NCBI GenBank assembly: GCA_009869945.1
Contig: WIXG01000007.1
Span: 124,001 to 188,000, forward strand
Source: Mesaphorura yosii
Lineage: Eukaryota; Arthropoda; Collembola; Poduromorpha; Tullbergiidae
Reading direction: 5' to 3'
DNA length: 64,000 nt
Under the pieces are notes generated by a model. It had not been told where the DNA came from. It made no database searches and was given only the letters and a program-made list of their open reading frames with translations. The stretch's first letter is position 1, and each line of letters begins with the position of its first letter. Below, piece after piece: positions 32,325 through 44,342 of this stretch. The position numbers and the translations under genes were made by a program.

Positions 32325-33749
32325 ATGCGCAAACTTTTGGGTCACGTCCTGAAGAATCCAAAAACCAAACCCAACAGGGCAGGCAATAATAACCCTGCCA
32401 AAATGCCCACAAGCATACGCAGTGAACGGGTTGGTCGACAAATTGGACTCCTTCTGAACAGCCTCTTCGTCCTAGGAATCACACCATTTCATTGGGATCC
32501 CGCTGCTGGCGTTGCGAAAGTGACTTGTTCGGCTTGTTTCCTTCTTAGATGGCTGGCCACTTTGGTGTGTATTTGTGTCGGACTGATTGCGTTATCAGTT
32601 GACATCTCGCAAACTATACTCAGCCGCGGCTTTGAAATTAGGAACATGTACTTCACATTCAAGTTCTTTCTGATTTTGAATTGTTGGCTTTCAATCGTTT
32701 TCCACTTTCACACAGCGCTCAGGAGAAATGAACTGGTCTCACTTATCAATGGAGTCGTGGACTTCTGGAAGCACATTTCCCGTAGTTTACAATTTCCAAA
32801 GAGTGCTTTGTTAGACTGGTTTAGATTCAAAGACTGATTCATTTTTATAATTTCAGCCGACTCAAGCCCAGGCATGAAGCGCAATGCGACGAAAGCAGAG
32901 TCACTCTTCGTAATGGTCACTTCCATTATGTACTACGGCATGTTAAGTTCATGCGTCTGCACTGTTCTTGCGTACATTTCCACGTGCAATCTCCACATGT
33001 TTGTCGGTGTACTGCCCGTTTGTTCGGATTTCACAAGGCCTCCGTTCAGATGGTGGTATCGTAGGCCTATCTTGTTTTTCATCATGTGCGTAATTCAATT
33101 TTTATGGATGTTGACACAAGCTTGGTCAATTCTGCTCCTGATCACCTCCATTGGCCTATACACAATCTTCGTAGCGTCAGCATTCGACTATCTGTCGTAA
33201 GTGGCATGGCGTAATATGTTCTCTTTCAGTTACATATTTATACTGAGTGGAATTTCGCATAAATTTCTTTGGTCCTGTAGGTCGAAGGAGAACACCGACG
33301 ATTCCCTGACCCGGATTACAATCTACCGAAGACTTCAGATCCTTTCCGGCTGCTTCGACAAGTGCTTCTCAAGTGACCTCTGGCCAACCATTATATGTGG
33401 GCTCACCCTTGTCCCCATTCTTGGCATTCCATTCGCAATAAGAGTTGAGGAGAATATGGTCAAGGCGCTCGCCAGTGCCGTGTTCTGTTTCTGCTCGGTG
33501 AATTTGTGGCAACTGCTTGAGTTTGGCACAATTCTTCCCGCGCACGCGAAGACATTTTTGACGAGGCTGAGACAAGGTGGAGACATGGAACGGCCCTATA
33601 TGAACAAACTATCAAAATCATTGGAAAAGAGCATATCGTTTCGTGTCCGGATTGGATCATTTGGGTACTTGAGTAAGTCTGCAGTAGTCATTATATTTTC
33701 TGCAGTATTTGAGAATATTTGCACGCTCCTGGTCGTGACCAAAGAGTGA
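32325..33749 (+). CDS. seven-transmembrane chemoreceptor (gustatory-receptor-like), array gene 2
   Basis: Exons 32325-32781, 32857-33196 and 33281-33749 join in phases 1 and 2 to 421 residues. Introns sit at the same positions and phases as in gene 1. Landmarks are VLGITPFHWDP, FHFHTALRRNELVSLINGVVDFW, GVLPVCSDFTRPPFRWWY, SSDLWPTIICGLT and the ending FRVRIGSFGYLSKS...CTLLVVTKE. It is closest to array gene 4, with the same ATKAESLFVMVTS / VTKSQALFVMVTS block after the loop. Confidence 0.75.
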
Positions 33750-34485
33750 TTCGTGAGAAATATTCTGTGTAACAGTTAATTGAAGTACCTTGCGTGTCGT
33801 ATTGATAAGATATAGCGGACTGCCAAACACATGCCTAATTAGTTTTGTTTGAACTTTAACCTTTGACTTTGTCCTGTAGCTTGTCTTGTTTAGCAGAGAA
33901 ACCACGAAGTTAGCATGTCACTTTAATTAATTTGTATGGATGAATGAAAACTTTGTCACACTTTGTCAGACCTTCTACTGCATTTCTTTCATAGTATGCA
34001 TAGTCAGTAGCTTTTGTTCCGTCCTGGAAAATAAAGACCAGTACCAGAACTAGTCATTACGAGTTTTCATGGCATATGAAAAGTTGTGTCCAATGTTGAC
34101 GAGGTACTTAATAAATTGTAAGAAAGCCAAGTTCTAGCTGTATACCTTAATTGCATCTGTATGTAGAAATTGAGCCATTGGAATTGTACTTCATTGAAAA
34201 TGCAAAAACTACATGTGTCCGACAAACGAGTGAGTATTAAATTGTGGAAAATTGGTAAATTGGTTCCCTACAACTTGGTACTTGCTGTGGGAGAAACCAC
34301 AGTGCACGAACGCACGATTGGCGAATTTGCATTTCCAAGTTTATGCGTCTTGCCGGCTAAGCTGCTTGTTAAGAATTTAACTATTTAACGCTAAATTGCG
34401 AACTGTGTCGCAAGCTCGCATCCATCCGTCCAGTCGTCTCAAAATATAAGGAAGCTCTTTCAGTTGGTCACTCATCTGTTAAAGA
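33750..34485. other. spacer between array genes 2 and 3
   Basis: No gene recognised. A TATA-like AATATAAGG near 34442 followed by an initiator-like TCAGT lies just before gene 3. Confidence 0.4.
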
Positions 34486-35851
34486 ATGGATTGTGCTTCG
34501 AGCATGGAAACATCGTTTACAACATCCGAAATTCATATCTCTGAAGAAACGGAGGGTACTTTCATGCGGAGGGCGAGGAGGGAACACCAAATAATCCAAC
34601 GAGAGTTTAACCACTTACTCACTGCCATTCACTGGATTCGAGTGTCTCCAATCTACTGGGATCGCGAAAATTGCGTTGCTCGCATCATCGAGTCCAAAAG
34701 TTGGAAGCTCCAGTATTACTGCACAATTCTGGTCATCTTCACGGTTCAAGGGCTGCTTCAAGTCGGGTGTGTGAAAGAAGTTCATGCTCACGGATTTCAA
34801 CTCAACAATTTCGAGTTCATGTATCACCTCATTGTACTCTTACCCGGTGTATTTTCTGTGCTTCTGCATACTCACACTGCCATACATCTCCATGATCTCG
34901 TAGCTCTCATAAATGGGCTGATGAGCTTCTGGATAGCGTTTACGACGCAGTACACCAAATCGGAAGCACATGCCGCGGCATTTGAGAAGAGTGCTAGGTT
35001 CTTGTCCGGGATGCTCAAGTTTATCACGATTTCCCTATTCGTTGCCAGCCTCACTGCAATTCCCTCGTATCTCATCGGAGGCTGCGAACTGCACGTGTTT
35101 GCATTCTTGGTATCGGGTTGTGCTCGAGATTGGCCGTTTGGGGTTTGGGTTAATGCGTTCCTCACAATTATGATGGCTATTCTTGAATTTGTGTGGTGCT
35201 TGTATGAAGGAGCATCCGCCATGATTTTATTTCTCATTGGATGCAGTTCCGTTGTATTTTCTGCGGCCGCTTGGAAATTACTCGAGTAAGTTGGCCTTGC
35301 GGAATCAATTGTTCGGCTTTAATTCGTCGTATTCATTCATCTGCTTTCATTTTTCATTTCTCTGTAGCCATACCGATTGTGGAGCCAAAGTGAAGCGTGC
35401 GGACCACTTAAATTACATCCGAACGTATCGGGAACTGCAGTTAGTTTCCCAGTATATGAATATTTGCTTCTCACGCGACATCTGCCCCGCGTTCATGTGC
35501 ACTTTTGTGATGATGTGTACAGTTATAATCACGGCAGTCGTCAAAACGGATTCAGTTACTCTGAAAGTAATCTTATTTTTCGTATTGGCAACGCTTGTGG
35601 TAATTCTGTTCGCATTTGTGGAGTATAGCGCCAAGTATCACAAACATGCTCATGAATTCATCTGGGAGAAGAGGACGCGATTGGGAGCCCGCAGCAGGTA
35701 CTTGAAAAGGGTCTATGCGTCCTGTGAAAATTGTTCATCATTTCGCATCAAAATTGGCCCGTATTTTTACATTAAGAAGACGACGTTCGTAATTGTTGTG
35801 TCAGGCATTATCGAAAATGCGTGTTTGATTCTTATTTTAGGCAAGAAATAA
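34486..35851 (+). CDS. seven-transmembrane chemoreceptor (gustatory-receptor-like), array gene 3
   Basis: Exons 34486-35285 and 35368-35851 join in phase 2 to 427 residues. Only the second of the two introns of genes 1 and 2 is present. Landmarks are IRVSPIYWDRENCVARI, HTHTAIHLHDLVALINGLMSFW, the TKVKRADHLNYIRTYRELQL-type block after the intron, and the ending FRIKIGPYFYIKKTT...ACLILILGKK. It is closest to array gene 5, with which it forms a subfamily by shared intron pattern, loop and tail. Confidence 0.75.
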
Positions 35852-36545
35852 AATAAAGTGACTCCCATTTTCGAATCTGCATGTCCATTCATTCCATTGG
35901 TGCCGTATGTCATAATGGTGCAAACCCTTTTCCATAGTCCCTGACATGCTGCCATCAGTTACGCAGTAATGCTTGATTTATAAGGAGATTAAACCAAATT
36001 AATTGTGATTAAATTGACTGCGCGCATGACCAAATGGTATGTCATGCCATTCTATGGAATGGTAGAGAATTTTGTCCTGCGCGTGCTATCGACATGTAAA
36101 TGAATGAAAATCATGAGATGACCTCCTGATTGTGGGTACCACCAGAAAACTACTACAAGACAAAGGGTCCAATTTAGTGAATTCAAATGAACAGGTTGAC
36201 TGAACAAATCAAATGACGTTTAGAAGCTAAACACACGTATGAGACGAACTAAAGGCTCAGTTTATACTTACGCAAAATTTAAGAAAACATGCTGCAGAGT
36301 ATGTTTTGTTTTAAATAAACGGTACATGTTCATAGCGGCCTTATGAATAATAAATTGCTTCTCTAGACCTTACGAGCAGGTGATTTGCCGAACATTAGGG
36401 AAGAATTGTCGTCATCGCCGCTGTCTACTTTTATATATAGCACATACTTAATTGTTTTCATTTGGTTCACTTGTATACGGAGTCAATTTGGCTCATTCGT
36501 ACATACAAGGTGGTTTGGTTATGAGGAGGTTGAATTTTCTCCAAA
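35852..36545. other. spacer between array genes 3 and 4
   Basis: No gene recognised. A TATATATAG run near 36432 could be the promoter of gene 4. Overlapping AATAAA hexamers follow the gene 3 stop codon. Confidence 0.4.
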
Positions 36546-37873
36546 ATGGTCCAAGAATCAGAGCGTATTGAAGTTCTAAGAATCTCCCAGCCAAAACAAC
36601 GGGATGAGGTAGACAAAATTGACAAAGTTCATGAACAGTTCGGGCTTCTGTTGAACGATCTCTTTCTGCTTGGAGTTATACCAATCCAATGGGACATGGG
36701 CAGTGGCCTGGCAAAAGTTACCACATCAAGATGGAAACTTTGGCGTTGGAAGGCAACCCTTTTCATTATTTACGTAGCGCTGACCGTTTTGCTATCAGAT
36801 CTCATCTCCACTATTCATCGAGACGGTTTCCAACTAAGAGATATGACCTTCATGTTCAAATTCATTATTATTACGACCTGCGTCCCGTCAGTGCTTTGTC
36901 ATTTGCACACGGCGATACGGCAACATGAACTGGTGTCAATCATCAACGGGTTGGTTGACTTCTGGAGCGAATTTTCGATTAGTTGCTCTGAGACTGGCCC
37001 AGCGGGGCAGCGAAATGTGACCAAAAGTCAAGCCTTGTTCGTGATGGTGACATCAGCGTCACATTACGGCTTATTGGTGTCGGCATTCAGCAACGTTGCG
37101 TCCTACCTAACAAACTGTCAAATGCACGTGTTCTGTGGAGTGCTTCCGGTTTGCGGAAAATTTCAAAGCCCGCCGTATACTTGGCTCCACAAGAATCCCT
37201 TTCTATTTGTACTGATGTCTGCACTTCAATTCATATGGGTGTGGATTCAGGCGTCGTCGTGCGTCATTCAGATCGTTGTCATCAGCACCAGCATCGTTTT
37301 CCTGTCTTCAGCGTTTAAGCATTTCACGTAAGCTGGAGCACCGCATGTCTGTGGACATGCGAACAATGTGAAGAAAGGCTTCCATTATTTGACACCTTGA
37401 TTTGCAGGTCGAACGAAGAGAGCAAAGGAATTCTCTACCGGACAAAGGCTTACAGAAGACTGCAGGTTCTCTTTGCACATCTTGACAGCTGCTTCTCGAG
37501 TGACCTCTGGCCGATTGTGCTTTCTGCATTCACTGGCTGTACAACCTTCGGCCTTCCATTTGCAATTCAAGTCAACCAGCCATTAATCAAACTAATGTCC
37601 GGATCAGTTTTTCTATTTTGTGGAGCGATTCTGTGGGCCCTACTTGAGATTGGCACAATTCTACATGCCGACGCCAAAAAATTTGTGTTGTATGAAAAAT
37701 TACGTCTCGAAAACGTCTCGAATCCCTATCTGAAGAGGATGTTTCATTCATTTGAGAAAAGCAGATACTTTCGCATTCGCGTGGCTTCATTCGGATATTT
37801 AAGTAAATCCACAGTGGTGATTGTATTCTCAGTAATACTGCAAAATATTTGCACTGTACTGGTTTTAACTTGA
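36546..37873 (+). CDS. seven-transmembrane chemoreceptor (gustatory-receptor-like), array gene 4
   Basis: Exons 36546-37327 and 37408-37873 join in phase 2 to 415 residues. The first intron of genes 1 and 2 is absent. Landmarks are LLGVIPIQWDMGSGLAKVT, CHLHTAIRQHELVSIINGLVDFW, GVLPVCGKFQSPPYTWLH, SSDLWPIVLSAFTG and the ending FRIRVASFGYLSKSTV...CTVLVLT. The middle block is very like gene 2, so the two are recent relatives that differ by one intron. Confidence 0.75.
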
Positions 37874-38579
37874 ACCATTAAATTGAAAAGCGATTGTGTT
37901 CTCGCAAAATGCTTTCCACTAGTATATATGAAATTGGAATTGTATGATTTAAGGTATAAATTGAGGCGAAATTGAACAAGCTGAACAAGAAACACCAGGT
38001 TTCGTCCTTCGTACAACTTCCAATTAAATGACAACGCCTATCTGTTGCTTATTCTAAGAGATTGTGAATTGGTATGTGGCCACCAATTAAAGTTGAGTGA
38101 AACCCAGATCGTGCACGTGCAAGAGAGATGTATTCATTGTGATCATGAAGGTGCAATGAAAGAAAATGGGAAACTCTTGCCTTTTGTTCCGGTTTTGTGA
38201 CAAAGTCGTATTTGTTTTGTAATTATAGCTTGCATTTGTGTGCTGTTTGTTTTGTGGTAAAAACTCCCAATTTGAAGGTCTTCGCGCATACAATACAATA
38301 CAATGTTGATTTTGTCACCTAACTTATTCATAATTGAGATTTTACGAGTATGGACTCCAGGCTAATTTCGCACATTTATGCACTAATTGGATAAAATCCA
38401 GCAGAGTTATACAGCGGTGACTGATGACTCGATTAAATCGTTTTGGAACAAATTATCCGTGTACCGTGGACAATTGGACGCACGCAGTGATAGAGTGAGT
38501 TCCGAGAATGACAGAATGGGTTCAGTGGCACAGTTCACGGGCAGTTGGTGTTTGATATAGATAGTCGTGGGTCGTGGAC
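37874..38579. other. spacer between array genes 4 and 5
   Basis: AT-rich, with no gene recognised. Confidence 0.4.
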
Positions 38580-39956
38580 ATGGATCGCGTTGCAAATCTC
38601 TATCGTCCATTGAGCTCCCGGGTCGGTGCCATCGAAATGGTCCGAACTTCTGAAGCAATGAAGGAATCTGGCAAGTCTGGCAACCAAGCACTCAGAAAGG
38701 AACACCAAATTGTTTACAACGTGATGCATCACACACTTTGGTATATTCACTTTATGGGCATATCACCAATTTTCTGGGATCCCGCGAGAAATGTCGCCCG
38801 AATTACGTCATCTCGTCTGTGGAAAGTGAAATACTATAGCGTACTGTCCACGGTTTTCGTAATCCAAGCTTTACTCACTGTCGCTTGTGTAAGGTCGGTC
38901 ATGCTCCGTGGATTCCAGTTGCAGAGCGTCACATTCATGGCCCAATTCGCGTTGATGGTATCTGGAATTTTTTCGATAATGCTTCATGTCCACACGGCAA
39001 TCAGACAACATGACCTTGTGGCTTTGATAAATGGCTTCACGAGCTTCTGGGTAGCATTCACGACGCAGAACACGAACTCAGAGGCTCAAAGCGTAAAATT
39101 TCAGAAGAACTCGCTGCTGCTGTCCCTGTCGCTAAAATTTGTCATCTATTCGCTGGCCATATGTTGTCTCTCTGCTTTTCCAGTCTATTTGACAATTTGT
39201 GAGATCAACTTTTTGTATCCACTGTTTTCGACATGCTACCAAGATTTTCCATTTGGTTGGGTCGTGAATTCTTTGTTGATGATTTTGCTCGGAACTGCGT
39301 TCTGCCTGTGGTGCTTACTGCAAGGGGCTTCTTCAATTAACTTATTTCTCGTTGGGTGCACTTCGGCGATTATTTGTGCTTCAGCTTGGGCGAAGTTATT
39401 GTAAGTTCGCTTTAGCACGTTCAATTGATATTGTGTTGAATTGACGAATTATTTAATTCGCGAATATATTCGCAGGAACACTGACGCTGGAACTAAAATC
39501 AAACGCTCTGATCATCTGTTTTGGGTTAGAACATATCGCCAATTGCAACTGCTTGCTCAGAACACAAACGCTTGTTATTCACATGATATTTGGCCTTCAT
39601 TGATCCTTTCTTTCGCTCTACTCTGTGCCGTGATGCTATCTAATGGTATCAGAGCCGAAGCAACCGTAATGATGTTCAATTCACTAAATATGTGCGCCAC
39701 ATTTATCATTATTCTAGTCGGGTTTGCAGAGTACTCTGCCAAGTATTATACAAAATCAAGAGAATTCGTCCGAAAGAAGAAGCATTGCTCGCGCGCACAG
39801 ACAAAACACATGAAAAAGGTCTACATTTCTTGCGACCGTTGTACATCGTTCAGGATCAAGATTGGCCCATTCTTCTACATGAAAAAATCCACAATCGCCA
39901 TATTATTATCTGCTGTGATTGAAAATGCATGCTTGATTCTCATTTTAGGCAAATAA
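38580..39956 (+). CDS. seven-transmembrane chemoreceptor (gustatory-receptor-like), array gene 5
   Basis: Exons 38580-39400 and 39476-39956 join in phase 2 to 433 residues. The start is the ATG at 38580. Landmarks are FMGISPIFWDPARNVARIT, HVHTAIRQHDLVALINGFTSFW, FTTQNTNSEAQ after the loop as in gene 3 (FTTQYTKSEAH), and the ending FRIKIGPFFYMKKST...ACLILILGK. It is the sister copy of gene 3. Confidence 0.75.
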
Positions 39957-40196
39957 ACATGCTGTCACTTTTTCACGCAGCAATTCTGCGACCTTAGTAC
40001 TAGGATTTATGGCCATCAAATTGACCCTTGAAAATTTCGACATGGCCGAAGGCCAATCTCAATGGTCAAAATATAGTTGCCTAATTCCAAGAACACTGTG
40101 ATGTAGGACAAAATCGCCATAAACACAACCAACCAACTTTTTTGCATGGAAAATTACATAAATTTCCTGCTCACTGCTGATTCTTTACTAAATCTT

Positions 40197-41439
40197 TCAC
40201 ATCAATAACATTGTAACGATTGTATCTACAATATGATTGATGATGAGATGATGTGTACCTTCGTTCGCGGCCCCAAAACACCCAAACCAAAACCAGAGTC
40301 CACTCAGTGATCGTAACTGTCTTTTCTTAACCGGATTGCGTGTTAGGAGTCTTTTCTGCTTCCAGAGCAGGTCAGTTGCTAGGTTCGAGTTCCAGCAAAT
40401 TTTCTTAAGCGCATACGCCAATCCGACGCAGTAGAAGGAGAAGAGGCTTCCATGTGTCAGTTTTTCTTGAGCGTCTACGTCCGGGCTGAAAAGCGCGTTG
40501 CTGCACAGAACCATGCAAGTCATTACATGTAGCATGAAAGCAGGAAATAAGAAGGCTCCCAGACACAAATTAACTTTTCGAATGTACCGCGTCATGGCTC
40601 GATGTGTCCAGTAGAATTTGGACCAAGAGAAGTGGTAAACGTCCATCTTGTCGCTGATAATTTTTAATTAACAATCAAAGAGGCTTACTTTAGACTCCAG
40701 TTTTTTTAAAATACCTCAGGTCGATCATGTACAGCCTTATGGTGATGATGCAAAGTCCCATAATTGTTATGAAGAGAACCTGATTTACAATCAGAATTGT
40801 CACAATCGCTCCGGGGTACGCAATCAAAATGAAAAGCCTCAGGCCATTTAACGCCAAGTCCGAGTCGCTCGAGAGACATGCTCCGTGCCATGACTGGGCA
40901 AGAAGTTCTTTACACCGAAGAACTGTGAAAAAGCCGATTACTATGACTGCACCAGGCGTGCTTAGCAGATACCAATTGAAGAATAAAACTTGCTTGCCAC
41001 CACCTGCATGTTTCGAAAATAAAACGGTTATGAGCTGGGAATTCTACCACAGGTTTTGTTTACCTCCGGGTGCGTTGCTGAATAATTTGATGGACTGATT
41101 GATTGCCGCCACGACTTCTTCATTACGATGAACAAAATTCTGCTGCATGAGATAAGTCAGCCAAGCATTTGACGCAATCAAGAATTTGAACATAGATCCG
41201 AACTTTGACACCCCAGGATCGGCGATTTCTTTGTAGGCGAGAGCGAAATAGAAGAGCCAAACGGACACGATGGTGGAAAGCCGCGATCCCGTCCTTCGCA
41301 TATCGTGTTTTCCTGTCGCAATGACCACTTTCAGGTCTCGCCTGCTACATCTGAATGGGAATGCGCCGAGAATGTAGCCAGCGTTAATGTATAGCCCAAG
41401 TAGTAAGATGAGGGTCTGCTTCGGCGTTGGGAGTGACAT
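40197..41439 (-). CDS. seven-transmembrane chemoreceptor (gustatory-receptor-like), array gene 6, minus strand
   Basis: Exons 41064-41439, 40715-41003 and 40197-40653 join in phases 1 and 2 to 373 residues, the same two intron phases as genes 1 and 2. Landmarks are ILGAFPFRCSRRDL near the N-terminus, FVHRNEEVVAAINQSIKLF, AQSWHGACLSSDSDL, a LFSPDVDAQEKL loop, and RSLSGLWFWFGCFGAANEGTHH near the end. It is shorter and more diverged than genes 1-5 and transcribed the other way, tail to tail with gene 5. The last 15 residues (VDTIVTMLLM) are hydrophobic. Confidence 0.7.
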
Positions 41440-42360
41440 TGTGATGAAGTGATGATCATGAACCGAACCGAAAATATGACACTTTTTAGAAATAGATTTT
41501 CATTGCCTTTGAAAAATACTTGCAATTTTATTTGGTCGATTCAAGTATTTTTCTTTTATGGACACGAATACTATCAATATTCACATATTCATCTGAAATC
41601 TAGAAATCATAGTATAAATATTTTACAGAAAGTGCCCACAGACAGAAGTATACAGCGATTTTAGTTTATTAATATTTGAATCAATGCAGTAAAAGTAAAA
41701 TGTGCCTGGACTTTCAACGGTTATTAAACAATTGATGATATGCATTGCCGGCACCAAGCTAAACTCCGGTTTGAAAAGTCTTTCGGGCTGGAACAATTCG
41801 AAAAATGCGGTAGCCACGAAATGCGCTAGACGAAGGATGGAGAAATTCGTTAAATAATCTATCGGAGACAAGCTTCATCATTTTTCCCATTCATTCATGG
41901 TAAGTTTAAACATTTTTGCCTCGTGGAATCCAGGGTATTTTCCGAAATTTGAAATATTTCCAAGGACAGTGGACAAATTTCCTGAAATAGAAAAGAAAAA
42001 ATCGAAAATGTACGTCAGACATCGCACGCTGCAAATAATTAACTTTCTGGTGGTGGTATTAACTTTCAGGCAGGAAAAACATAATTAATATTCAAACGCG
42101 TGCACGAAATTCTGTCCGGTGAAGGCTAGGATTTCATCCTTTCGAATTTTGAACAGTAGTAAGTTAGAAGTAAACATTTGATGGATTTGGAATTGCTGAA
42201 GTTGACTCGATTTTCGAGTGGACTTTGTGCCCTCCGCTTTCTACTCATGTATTATGAATTGGAGTCGAGTTGGGTTCTGATTTGTGGTACAACATGCTCG
42301 CACAACACACCGTAACATATGCGATACGAAAAATGAACAAATAAACTTGTCCACCCTAAT
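41440..42360. other. spacer between array gene 6 and the gene 7 pseudogene
   Basis: About 900 bases of AT-rich DNA. A minus-strand open frame at 41623-41871 lacks receptor landmarks. Nothing can be called. Confidence 0.35.
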
Positions 42361-43625
42361 TTATAACAATAGAATTGTAACGATCATATCTATGATATCA
42401 TGGATGATCAAGTGATACGTGCTCTCGTTCGCAGTTCCAAAATAGCCAAACCATAACCAGAGTCCACTCAACGATCGTAGCTGTCTTTTATTAAAAGGGC
42501 TGAGTTCTCGGACTCTTTTCTGCTTCCAGAACAGCTCAGTTGTCAGGTGCGAGTTCCAGCAAAATTTCTTAAACACGAGCGCGAACGCCGCGATATAGAA
42601 AGAGAGTAGATCTGAATGCATCAATTTCTCTTGAGCCTCCACATCCGGGCTAAATAGCGCGTTGCTGCACAGAACCATGCATATCATAACGTGCATCATA
42701 AAATCAGGAAACAAGATTGGTCCCAAGCATAAATTAACTTCAAGAATGTAAAGCTTCATTGCCCGATGAGTTCGATAGAATTCGGCCCAGTGCAAATTGC
42801 TGTTCTCCATTTTGTCACTGTAAAAGTTATCAAGTCCTTCTAAACTAAACCCAGACCAAGGGTGTTTTTGTACGGACGCGTTTGTTACCTCAGGTTGACC
42901 ACTCTCTCATAATGATTATGGCCAATACGGCAATTGATATGAATAGACCTTGATTCAAGAGAAGGGCTGATCCAGCATACACCGGATACACAACTAAAGC
43001 ATCGAGTTTCAGAACGTTCATGTACAAATCTGACTCACTCGAGAAGCAGACGTGCCATGAACGGGCCAGCATTAATTCACACCTGACAATTGTGAAAAAA
43101 ACTGATGAACCTGACAACACCGAGACTGCTTAGCAAAAACCAAATGAATACCAAAGGTTATCTTTCCGTCACCTGCCAAACGCAGAAGAGGACATCAGAA
43201 AATCGCCCTGGTTATCCAACATTGATTCAATCAGTGGCGTTTCTTACTACCACCTGCTTCTGTGAATAGCTGGAACGACTTAGTGATCGCGGTCACGACT
43301 TCTTCCTTTCGACGCATCAAACTCCGTTGAATGATAAAAGTCAGGGCAGCAATTGATACCATCAGAAATTTGAACATGCCTACGAATTTTGAAGTGCCGG
43401 GATCCTCGATTTCTTTATACTAGAGAGCTAAATAGACGAAACACATGGATACAATGGCGAAAATGTGCGATGGATTGAGCCATAAGTTACTCTTCGTTGT
43501 TTTCGGGATTTCCGCTTTCAACTCTCGGTTTCGGAATTTGAAAGGGAATGCTCCAATTATGTATCCACGTTAATATATAGTCCAAGGAGTAAAACAAGGG
43601 CCCGCTTGGGTGTCCGAAGTGCCAT
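42361..43625 (-). pseudogene. broken copy of chemoreceptor array gene 6
   Basis: This follows gene 6 exon by exon. Exon 1 starts at the ATG at 43625 (MALRTPKRALVLLLGLYIN, compare MSLPTPKQTLILLLGLYIN in gene 6), shifts frame after YIN and later has an in-frame TAG before TATAAAGAAATC (gene 6: AYKEI). Exon 2 (about 42890-43150) has frame changes before the block RCELMLARSWHVCFSSESDL. Exon 3 (42361 to about 42816) is fully open and ends RSLSGLWLWFGYFGTANEST...ILLL. At least three lesions make it a pseudogene; the intact last exon suggests it is young. Confidence 0.8.
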
Positions 43626-44342
43626 TCTGGCGCCTAAAGGGTTGAAGTGGAAGACTGGAAGCGACACTTGAAGAATCGGTCTCAATTTCTATTTACTCAC
43701 TGTCCTGACCTCTGAACGAGTAGTTAAATGCTGAAAATCCGTCAGCCTTTTAACAAACTGGCTGAGAAGATCATGCCAAATGTTTTTGCTGTTTCATGTC
43801 ACAGTAAGAAATAATTGAAAAATCATTACGAAAAGCACGCAAACTCCGTGCTATGTAAATCATTAATTCTTTAATCAAAAATAATGCCAAAAGTTGTTCA
43901 GAGCAAGATGATGATGAATAATAATGGCATACTGAACCCAAAAGTTAAGTGAAGTCAACCGCCACGTATTTCTTCACGGTAAAAAGATCTAAAAAAAACC
44001 TAATCTTTTATGCTGTGGGCATGAATTTATGGAATGGATCACGATGCACAGAAAATGATGGCTTTTTCTTGTCTTGCTAATAATTCGTAAAAGTTTAAAA
44101 GGTTTGAGACATGGAAGCAATCTTAAGTTCCAGGCATAATATACCTTCCCACAAGTGTGTATTGAAGAGGTGGAACCGAGACCATTACAGTGAAAGGGCA
44201 ACAAATTTTATTAAGGAGTTCTCAAGAGTAAAATTCAAGACACGAAACGGATAAGTCACGGAATGATCACGCACTGCATATTAAATTAGTTTCGCTTCTA
44301 GTTTAGGTGGCTGCTGTTGCTGGAATGGCACGCAATTAATAT
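43626..44342. other. intergenic stretch right of the chemoreceptor array
   Basis: No gene recognised; contains the 3' flank of the next minus-strand gene. Confidence 0.4.

Noticed and set aside
40378-40400. B-box-like GGTTCGAGTTCC
   Set aside because: It lies inside the coding last exon of chemoreceptor gene 6 and has no A box.
41623-41871. 83-codon minus-strand frame as a further receptor exon
   Set aside because: It has hydrophobic stretches but no landmark shared with genes 6 or 7 and no convincing splice sites.
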